A stretch of 44,375 nt of DNA from Avimicrobium caecorum (GTDB taxonomy: Bacteria; Bacillota; Clostridia; Oscillospirales; Ruminococcaceae). The stretch covers positions 1 through 44,375 of the forward strand of contig CAJFNJ010000012.1 in assembly GCA_904394705.1 (NCBI GenBank). Direction: 5' to 3'. Of this stretch, positions 38,747-44,375 are shown piece by piece. Under the pieces are notes generated by a model that did not search any database, was not told the DNA's origin, and saw only the letters and a list, made by a program, of their open reading frames with translations. The translations under genes were made by a program, and so were the position numbers. Position 1 is the first letter of the stretch. Every line of letters starts with the position of its first letter.

Positions 38747-39457
38747 ATGGCACAGCTTGTCTGTGAGGAGCTGACCCTGGGCTATGACCGTCCGATCCTG
38801 ACGGGACTGAGCTTTGAGGTAAATGCCGGGGATTATCTGTTTATCCTCGGGGAAAACGGTGCGGGCAAAAGCACCCTGATGAAAACAGTCCTGGGACTGA
38901 TCCCGCCGCTGGCGGGGAAGATCACCCGGGGCGAGGGACTCTCGGCGGGGAAGATCGGGTATCTGCCCCAGCAGACCCGGGCCCAGCGGGATTTTCCGGC
39001 GTCGGTGCGGGAGGTAGTGCAGTCGGGCTGTCTGGGCAGACGCCGGGGACTGCGCGCGTTCTATTCCGCCGGGGAAAAAGCCCGGGCGGCACAGGCTATG
39101 GAACGCATGGGCATCACTCCGCTGGCGGACCGGTGTTACCGGGAGCTTTCGGGCGGACAGCAGCAGCGGGTTTTGCTGGCACGGGCGCTCTGTGCGGCGG
39201 ATTCCATGCTGCTCTGTGATGAGCCGGTCACCGGCCTGGACCCGGCAGCCACCGAGGAACTCTACCATGTGATGGACGAGCTCAACCGCAGAGACGGCAT
39301 GACCGTGGTGATGATCTCCCATGATCCGGCGGCAGCCCTGCGGTATGCCAGCCATATCCTCTATCTGGGAGAGCCGGTATATTACGGCACCCGGGAGGGC
39401 TTCCTTGCCACCGGGGCCGGACAGATCTATTCCGGAAGGGGGAACCGTCCATGCTGA
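38747..39457 (+). CDS. znuC: Zinc ABC transporter ATP-binding protein
   Basis: This 236-residue ABC ATPase energises metal uptake. Walker A is GENGAGKSTL, the signature is ELSGGQQQRVLLA, and Walker B is MLLCDEPVTGLDP, with an H-loop in MISHDPAAAL. The stop codon overlaps the znuB start by 7 bp, showing coupling. AAGGAATG precedes the ATG. Confidence 0.95.
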   Translation: MAQLVCEELTLGYDRPILTGLSFEVNAGDYLFILGENGAGKSTLMKTVLGLIPPLAGKITRGEGLSAGKIGYLPQQTRAQRDFPASVREVVQSGCLGRRRGLRAFYSAGEKARAAQAMERMGITPLADRCYRELSGGQQQRVLLARALCAADSMLLCDEPVTGLDPAATEELYHVMDELNRRDGMTVVMISHDPAAALRYASHILYLGEPVYYGTREGFLATGAGQIYSGRGNRPC

Positions 39458-40308
39458 TGACCCTGCCTGAGATGTGGAATTTTCTCAGCCTCTATCTTCA
39501 GTACAGCTTTGTGCAGCGGGCGATGATCGTCACCGTGCTGGTGGCGCTCTGTTCGGCGCTGCTGGGCGTGACATTGGTGCTGCGGCGGTTTTCCTTTATC
39601 GGGGACGGCCTTTCCCATGTGGCCTTCGGCGCCATGGCAGTGGCGGCAGTGCTGAACCTCGCCAGTGAACTGCCCCTGGTGCTGGCAGTGACGGTGATCT
39701 GTGCCGTCCTGCTGCTGCGCACCGGCCAGAACGCAAAGATCATGGGTGATGCCGCCATGGCAATGGTGTCGGTGGGGGCACTGGCCATCGGCTACCTGCT
39801 GATGAATATCTTCTCCTCCTCCACCAACCTCGCCGGCGATGTGTGCACCACCCTGTTCGGCTCCACCTCCATTCTCACCCTCACCGAGTGGGAGGTCTGG
39901 CTCTGTGTGGGTCTGGCAGTGGCGGTCACCCTGCTCTTTGTGCTGTTCTATCATCAGATCTTTGCGGTCACCTTCGATGAGAACTTCGCCGCTGCCACCG
40001 GGGTGCGCACCGGTATGGTCAACCTGCTGCTGGCAGTGGTCACCGCCGTGGTCATCGTCCTGGCTATGAACCTGGTGGGCTCGCTGCTCATCTCGGCACT
40101 GGTCATCTTCCCGGCTGTGTCCGCCATGCGGCTCTACCGCAGCTTCCGGGCAGTTACCCTCTGCGCGGCAGTGCTGTCGGTGGTGTGCGCCTTCCTGGGC
40201 CTGATCCTCTCCATTCTGTTCGGTACCCCGGTGGGGTCCACCATTGTGGCAGTGGATCTGGCAGCCTTCGGGCTGTTCTCCCTGGCAGGCCGCATCCGGA
40301 GGGCTTAG
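39451..40308 (+). CDS. znuB: Zinc ABC transporter permease
   Basis: This 285-residue ABC-3 family permease has about eight membrane helices. The family motif FSFIGDGLSHVAFGAMAVA lies near residue 50, and YHQIFAVTFDENFAAATGVRTG forms the coupling region that contacts the ATPase. It overlaps znuC and is followed after 3 bp by the lipoprotein gene. Confidence 0.94.
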   Translation: MLMTLPEMWNFLSLYLQYSFVQRAMIVTVLVALCSALLGVTLVLRRFSFIGDGLSHVAFGAMAVAAVLNLASELPLVLAVTVICAVLLLRTGQNAKIMGDAAMAMVSVGALAIGYLLMNIFSSSTNLAGDVCTTLFGSTSILTLTEWEVWLCVGLAVAVTLLFVLFYHQIFAVTFDENFAAATGVRTGMVNLLLAVVTAVVIVLAMNLVGSLLISALVIFPAVSAMRLYRSFRAVTLCAAVLSVVCAFLGLILSILFGTPVGSTIVAVDLAAFGLFSLAGRIRRA

Positions 40309-40311
40309 TCC

Positions 40312-40833
40312 ATGGGCCGGGTTATCGGGGCCCTGCTGCTGACCGTCCTGCTGCTCACCGGCTGTGCCCGGGAAGAGCCGCTCTCCGGCAGTCAGCCAGA
40401 GCCTTCCGCCCAGAGTTCCTCCCAGCCCGGACCGGCAGCGGAGGAACCTTCTTCCCAGCCGGAGAGCCAGTCCGAAGCCTCCTCCGATACAGAGACTGCG
40501 GAGGTGGATCTCACCGGCATGAGCAGTACCATGGTTTTTGCGGAGGTCTACAATATGATGGTGGAGCCGGAGAGCTATGAGGGCAAAACGGTGCGCATGC
40601 AGGGGGAGCTGGTGAGCTATCCCCACCCCTTCACCGGGGAGGACTGTCATGCGGTCATCGTCAAGGACGCCCTGGCCTGCTGTGCCCAGGGGTTCCAGTT
40701 CCAGCCGGCGGAGGGGGTCACCCTGCCTGCGGACGGCGCCGAGGTGACGGTCACCGGGATCTATACCCTGGACGAGTCGCTGATGGATCAGGGGATTATG
40801 ATGAGCTATCTGGCAGAATGTGCCGTGGAATAG
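40312..40833 (+). CDS. Lipoprotein with CC-motif OB-like domain, last gene of the zinc operon
   Basis: This 173-residue protein has a lipobox (LLLTGC), a Ser/Gln/Glu/Pro stalk of about 45 residues, then a compact domain: MVFAEVYNMMVEPESYEGKT, VRMQGELVSYPHP, CHAVIVKDALACCAQGFQF and a final VTVTGIYTLDE strand. This reads as an OB-type barrel with a conserved Cys pair. The CC region recalls the C-terminus of YcgQ/TIGR03943 proteins of Zur-regulated loci, a comparison from memory. The start lies 3 bp after znuB, so it belongs to the operon. A role in handling zinc at the outer face is inferred. Confidence 0.75.
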   Translation: MGRVIGALLLTVLLLTGCAREEPLSGSQPEPSAQSSSQPGPAAEEPSSQPESQSEASSDTETAEVDLTGMSSTMVFAEVYNMMVEPESYEGKTVRMQGELVSYPHPFTGEDCHAVIVKDALACCAQGFQFQPAEGVTLPADGAEVTVTGIYTLDESLMDQGIMMSYLAECAVE

Positions 40834-40843
40834 CCGAAACAAG

Positions 40844-40874
40844 AAAACGCAGAGGAATATCCTCTGCGTTTTTT
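40844..40874 (+). terminator. Zinc operon terminator
   Basis: AAAACGCAGAGGA and TCCTCTGCGTTTT pair around a 3-nt loop, followed by extra T residues. The opposing A run may also serve the convergent lipoprotein gene. Confidence 0.9.
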
Positions 40875-40898
40875 GCGTTCTGTATAGGGAATTAGGGG

Positions 40899-41915
40899 TC
40901 AGTCCTCCCGCTCCAGCGGGATCTCAGCGGTGAGCGTCCGGCTGTCGGCGGTGAGGGTCCTCTCTGCCCGATAGGCATAGCCGCCGCCCTCCGGCAGCTT
41001 GACCCGGTACTCCGCCTGATAGCAGAACCGAAGCCCCTTCATCGCGTCTGCATCCATCCGGGGAAACACCAGCCGGAACCGGGCGTTGTTATCGGTGCTG
41101 ACCCAGGAGGTATCCTCTGAGGAAGCCAGCAGACCGCTCATCTCCTCCGGGGCATTTTCACACCAGATTTTCAGATCGGTCCGGTGGGGTTCTTCCCCGT
41201 CTGACGGCACAAACTGCAAATCCAGCACCGGCGCTTCCCGCATCAGGCTGTCCAGTGTGTCATACCGCCAGACCAGCTGGGTGGTATCCGGCAGCACATC
41301 CGCTTCCGCTCCGGACCAGGTGTATTCCACCGTCCGTCCGGGTCCCTCCACCTGCAGCCACAGATCGGTAATGGGCGCCTTTGTAAAGCCGCCGCTTCCA
41401 TCCGGATTGGTGCAGTCCTGGGCTTTGTATCCGGCGATGTATTCGGTTTCGGTATTGTTTCCCGTCAGGGTCAGCCGGAACCCCGGCAGAGGATTTCCTT
41501 CGCTGTCCACCACCTGAAAGCCATAGTCCCGGTGGACATAGTCATTCCTGTCCTCTTTGGGCAGAGCGTCCCAGGCGGGGATTTCCGGCAGTTCCACCCC
41601 ATCCGGCGGGGTTTTGCCTGTGCTGCGGTAGTACAGGATCTCCTCCCCGTCCTCCGCAGGTTCCGCCGGGAGTTCCGGCTCCTGAGGCTCAGAGGGCTTT
41701 TCCGGCACAGGACCGGTGGGTTCAGCGGGCTTGGTTCCCTCCTCCTCCGGCATGGGCTTTTCCGGGGAAACAGGCTGTACCGGGGGTTCTTCCGGCTGTT
41801 CCTGACCCACAGCGGATTTGGGGTCGGGCTCTCCGGCAGCGGGACCCGGTTCCGGGGCACAGGCACAGAGGGTCAGGCAGAGCGCCAGACCAAGCATCAG
41901 ACGGCAGAGTTTCAT
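40899..41915 (-). CDS. Surface lipoprotein with Pro/Glu stalk and Ig-like domain
   Basis: This 338-residue protein has a lipoprotein signal ending LTLCAC. A stalk of about 75 residues rich in Pro, Glu and Ala follows, then a beta-rich region with YGFQVVDSEGNPLPGFRLTL, the same opening phrase as in the lipoprotein at 13390-14268. A further beta-rich segment ends in LTADSRTLTAEIPLE. AGGAGGTGCTG precedes the ATG. No enzymatic motif is seen. The two lipoproteins look like distant paralogues with a family-type exposed domain. Confidence 0.76.
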   Translation of the reverse strand: MKLCRLMLGLALCLTLCACAPEPGPAAGEPDPKSAVGQEQPEEPPVQPVSPEKPMPEEEGTKPAEPTGPVPEKPSEPQEPELPAEPAEDGEEILYYRSTGKTPPDGVELPEIPAWDALPKEDRNDYVHRDYGFQVVDSEGNPLPGFRLTLTGNNTETEYIAGYKAQDCTNPDGSGGFTKAPITDLWLQVEGPGRTVEYTWSGAEADVLPDTTQLVWRYDTLDSLMREAPVLDLQFVPSDGEEPHRTDLKIWCENAPEEMSGLLASSEDTSWVSTDNNARFRLVFPRMDADAMKGLRFCYQAEYRVKLPEGGGYAYRAERTLTADSRTLTAEIPLERED

Positions 41916-42057
41916 AAAACAGCACCTCCTGACAGTAGTACAGTTTCAGTATGGCACGTCTGGAAGGGATTTACAAGCGCACCGGGGAATTTTCGGCAGA
42001 ACCGCCGGGGCGCAGACCGAAAATTTGGGCGGTTTTCTGTATTTTGGGTGGGGGCAG

Positions 42058-42086
42058 TTGATTCCCCGGGAAAATCCCCCTATAAT
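42058..42086 (+). promoter_or_regulatory. Promoter of the dipeptidase gene
   Basis: -35 TTGATT (42058-42063) and perfect -10 TATAAT (42081-42086), 17-bp spacer, about 38 bp before the start codon. Confidence 0.83.
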
Positions 42087-42123
42087 GGAAGGTAAGAAAC
42101 AATCCTTCAAGGAGGGACAGAAT

Positions 42124-43527
42124 ATGATGAATCACAGATGGATCGAAGAGCATGTGGATGCTTTTATTGCCGACAACCGGGAGGCACTGATCCGGGATCT
42201 CAAGACAGTCATTGACATTGACAGCGTGGAGGCGCCGGCAGAGCCCAATGCCCCCTATGGCCCGGGCGTGCGCAAGGCACTGGATGCCGCTCTGGAGATT
42301 GCCCGGAACCTGGGGCTTGAAGCCGGAGAATGCGATGGATATATGGGCTATGCCGATGTGAAGGGTGTGAGCGAAACCCAGCTTGCCACCATTGCGCATC
42401 TGGATGTAGTGCCTGCGGGCAATGGCTGGAACAGCGATCCCTTTGGTATGATTGAAAAGGACGGCTGGCTGATCGGACGGGGCGTCAGTGATGATAAGGG
42501 CCCGGCTCTGCTGACTTTGTATATGGCAAAGTTCTTCAAGGAGTACTGCGACCAGACCGGTGAGACCCTTCCCTATACCCTGCGGGTCCTGCTGGGCTGC
42601 AGTGAGGAAACCGGCATGACCGATGTGGATTACTATCTGGAGCGGAACCCCATGCCGGCCTTCTGTTTCACACCCGATGCCGACTTCCCGGTGGGCTATG
42701 GTGAAAAGGGCGGTTTTGGCGGTGCCTTTGTGAGCCGGAAGCTCTCGGGCAATCTCCGGGACTTTGCGGGCGGTGTAGCCGGCAATGTGGTGCCCGACCG
42801 TGCTTCGGCGCTGGTGAAGGCAGACATCGCCGCTCTTCAGGAAACCGAGAATGTGAAGATCGCTGCCGAGGGTGACTGTGTACGCATCACCGGTTATGGC
42901 ATCGGCGGACATGCCTCCAAGCCTCAGGGTACCGTGAACGCCATCGGCCTGGTGGTAAACTATCTGCTGGACAATCACCTCTGCACGCCGGAGGAGGAGA
43001 CCTATCTCTCGATGCTGCGCACACTGCTGTCCTGCACCGATGGTTCGTCCTTTGGCATTGCCTGTCAGGACGAGGTCTTTGACCCGCTGACCTGCATCGG
43101 CGGCACCATTTCCATGACCGATGGCGTCCTGCGCCAGACCATTGATGTGCGGTTCCCCACCTGCATCACCGGGGAGGAGCTCATCGAAAAGAGCAAGGCT
43201 CTGGCAGCCACCGGCGAGGCGGAGTTTATTCCCAGCCGTGTGAACAAGCCCTTCTATATCCACCCCGAGTCCCCGGCCATTGATGTGCTGATGAATGCCT
43301 ATCGCAGCGTGACCGGCAGTGACAAGAAGCCCTTTACCATGGGCGGCGGCACCTATGCCCGTCATTTTGCCAATGCGGTGAGCTTCGGCCCGGACGACGA
43401 TGCCGAGAAGCCCGACTTTGTGGGCAGCATGCACGGCGCCAATGAGGGCGTGAACACCGAGTTCATGCTGAGTGCTCTGAAGATCTATATTCTGGCGATG
43501 GCAGGTCTGATGGATCTCACCTTCTGA
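42124..43527 (+). CDS. Sapep-type M20 dipeptidase
   Basis: This 467-residue M20 metallopeptidase is of the PepV/Sapep group, which cleaves dipeptides with Mn or Zn. Metal ligands are seen as His in TIAHLDVVPAG, Asp in GRGVSDDKGPAL, the catalytic Glu pair in GCSEETGMTD and Asp in FTPDADFPVGYGEKG; a late His lies in GSMHGANEGV. Length fits the family (about 465). AAGGAGGG precedes an ATGATG start. It is monocistronic with a strong promoter and terminator. Confidence 0.93.
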   Translation: MMNHRWIEEHVDAFIADNREALIRDLKTVIDIDSVEAPAEPNAPYGPGVRKALDAALEIARNLGLEAGECDGYMGYADVKGVSETQLATIAHLDVVPAGNGWNSDPFGMIEKDGWLIGRGVSDDKGPALLTLYMAKFFKEYCDQTGETLPYTLRVLLGCSEETGMTDVDYYLERNPMPAFCFTPDADFPVGYGEKGGFGGAFVSRKLSGNLRDFAGGVAGNVVPDRASALVKADIAALQETENVKIAAEGDCVRITGYGIGGHASKPQGTVNAIGLVVNYLLDNHLCTPEEETYLSMLRTLLSCTDGSSFGIACQDEVFDPLTCIGGTISMTDGVLRQTIDVRFPTCITGEELIEKSKALAATGEAEFIPSRVNKPFYIHPESPAIDVLMNAYRSVTGSDKKPFTMGGGTYARHFANAVSFGPDDDAEKPDFVGSMHGANEGVNTEFMLSALKIYILAMAGLMDLTF

Positions 43528-43545
43528 CCCCATACCGCGCAAAAT

Positions 43546-43577
43546 AAAAAGGAGGCTGGATTCCAGCCTCCTTTTTT
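43546..43577 (+). terminator. Dipeptidase terminator
   Basis: AAAAAGGAGGCTGG and CCAGCCTCCTTTTTT pair around a 3-nt loop, 20 bp after the stop codon. Confidence 0.9.
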
Positions 43578-43629
43578 GTTCCGGCGAGCAGTCCGCCCCT
43601 CCCCGTTCCCTGTCCCGGCAAATGAGTTT

Positions 43630-43679
43630 AGGACAAATAGTCCATTCTGCTTGTAGGACAATCTGTCCTTTGTTATAGT
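43630..43679 (+). promoter_or_regulatory. Promoter with paired operators for the XRE gene
   Basis: AGGACA-atc-TGTCCT (43655-43669) is a perfect inverted repeat lying inside the promoter -35 TTGTAG (43651-43656), 17-bp spacer, -10 TATAGT (43674-43679). A second, less regular copy, AGGACAAATAGTCCA, lies at 43630-43644, 25 bp away. The arrangement suggests cooperative self-repression. Confidence 0.7.
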
Positions 43680-43696
43680 GGCACTGGTGATGAAAG

Positions 43697-43897
43697 ATGA
43701 AACTGCGCATCCGGGACCTGCGGGAGGACCGGGACCTCACCCAGAAGGAGGTTGCCGCCTACCTGCACTGTGACCAGTCCCTCTATTCCAAATATGAGCG
43801 GGGCGAACGGCTGCTGCCGCTGGACCGGGCGGTGCAGCTGGCGGATTATTACGGGGTAACGCTGGACTATCTCACCGGGCGGACCGACACCCCGTAA
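43697..43897 (+). CDS. XRE family transcriptional regulator
   Basis: This 66-residue protein consists almost only of a lambda-repressor-type helix-turn-helix: LREDRDLTQKEVAAYLHCDQ, then SLYSKYERGERLLPLDRAV and LADYYGVTLDYLTGRTD. It is a stand-alone DNA-binding protein, likely a dimer. The start is close to the -10, with a short leader and only a weak ribosome site (GTGATGAAAG). Palindromes in its promoter suggest autoregulation. A terminator follows, so it is a single-gene unit. Targets are unknown. Confidence 0.88.
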   Translation: MKLRIRDLREDRDLTQKEVAAYLHCDQSLYSKYERGERLLPLDRAVQLADYYGVTLDYLTGRTDTP

Positions 43898-43914
43898 CCC
43901 GCCCCGCACACAGC

Positions 43915-43950
43915 AAAAAAACAGAGCGGAAACTGTTCCGCTCTGTTTTT
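43915..43950. terminator. Terminator after the XRE gene
   Basis: CAGAGCGGAA and TTCCGCTCTG pair around a 4-nt loop, flanked by A and T runs, so it can serve both convergent genes. Confidence 0.9.
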
Positions 43951-43978
43951 CTATATTGGGGGGTAATGAGGGGAAAAC

Positions 43979-44375
43979 TCAGTCGTCCCAGTCGGTATCC
44001 CATTCCAGCACAGCGCCGGTATAGGCATCGATGGTGAACTCATAGTCGGTGCGTCCGGAGCGCATCTCGCCTTCATAGACAGTGCGTCCGTCGTCCCGCT
44101 CCAGCTTCAGTTCCCGGAAGGTGCCGCTGACACCCGCCCGGTCGGTGACGATGCTCTTGACCTTCTCGGTGCTGATGGTATCGCCCGAAGTGCTGGACGA
44201 GCCGCTCCACTGGTACTCGGCGTCATAGTCATAGCTGAGAATGGTGCCGTCCGAGGCCAGGATCTCATAGTCGTACTCCTTGCCGTCCGCCCAGAACTCC
44301 ACATCATAGACCCAGCGACCATCGTCCCAGTCCTTCTTGGCATAGATGTAGCTGGTGCTGCTCTCGGAGATGCCG
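43979..44375 (-). CDS. PepSY-domain protein (5' end outside the window)
   Basis: A minus-strand frame open to the right edge encodes at least 131 residues with two PepSY-like repeats. One has WVYDVEFWADGKEYDYEILA, continuing DGTILSYDYD. The other has RTVYEGEMRSGRTDYEFTID, continuing AYTGAVLEWDTD. PepSY domains are exported and thought to inhibit peptidases or bind ligands. A signal peptide, if any, lies beyond the window. The GTG at 44302 is internal, since the reading continues upstream with the same domain pattern. Confidence 0.8.
   Translation of the reverse strand, partial: GISESSTSYIYAKKDWDDGRWVYDVEFWADGKEYDYEILASDGTILSYDYDAEYQWSGSSSTSGDTISTEKVKSIVTDRAGVSGTFRELKLERDDGRTVYEGEMRSGRTDYEFTIDAYTGAVLEWDTDWDD

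Overview
The window is the replication-origin neighbourhood of a GC-rich Clostridia chromosome, most likely a gut Oscillospiraceae/Ruminococcaceae-type bacterium. The evidence is the Firmicutes-type block dnaA-dnaN-yaaA-recF-remB-gyrB-gyrA facing rpmH-rnpA-yidD-yidC-jag, Firmicutes-style parS sites, a Noc/Soj/Spo0J set, M42 and Sapep-type peptidases, and strong -35/-10 promoters with AGGAGG ribosome binding sites. Taxonomy is inferred from gene content and base composition only.

Layout. From about 25.2 kb leftwards almost everything is on the minus strand: dnaA, dnaN, the S4 protein, recF, remB, gyrB, two YcxB-like membrane proteins, gyrA, then an AT-rich V8-type protease and a lipoprotein (both +), a MATE transporter, mnmG-rsmG, noc-parA-parB, an acyl-ACP thioesterase, guaB, a repeat field, a GNAT acetyltransferase and tRNA-Met(CAT). 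From 25.6 kb rightwards most genes are on the plus strand: rpmH, rnpA, yidD, yidC, jag, a PNPOx-like protein, murD, a coupled M42-M42-GNAT operon, an aluminium-resistance-type PLP enzyme, a 26-codon membrane peptide, two small conserved proteins (-), a Fur/Zur-family operon with a znuACB transporter, a lipoprotein (-), a Sapep-type dipeptidase, an XRE regulator and a partial PepSY protein (-). Divergence of the two arms at dnaA fits bidirectional replication from there.

Origin and segregation. DnaA-box-like 9-mers flank dnaA on both sides. The dnaN-dnaA gap also holds an AT-rich tract next to five trinucleotides reading TAG TAG GAG TAG TAG, the layout expected of a DnaA-trio unwinding element. 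Four good and one weaker parS-like 16-mers lie around the origin, together with the ParA, ParB and Noc genes that would use them.

The accessory material of most interest is: (i) the zinc-type operon, with a perfect 7-1-7 operator, a coupled Cys-rich small membrane protein and a terminal lipoprotein with a CC motif; (ii) a field of short perfect palindromes with three-base loops, in gaps and apparently also inside one coding sequence; (iii) a secreted V8-like protease whose signal peptide is put out of frame by one base in an A8 tract; and (iv) a tandemly duplicated 143-bp unit carrying a terminator behind guaB. No CRISPR array, insertion sequence, prophage or rRNA gene was seen.
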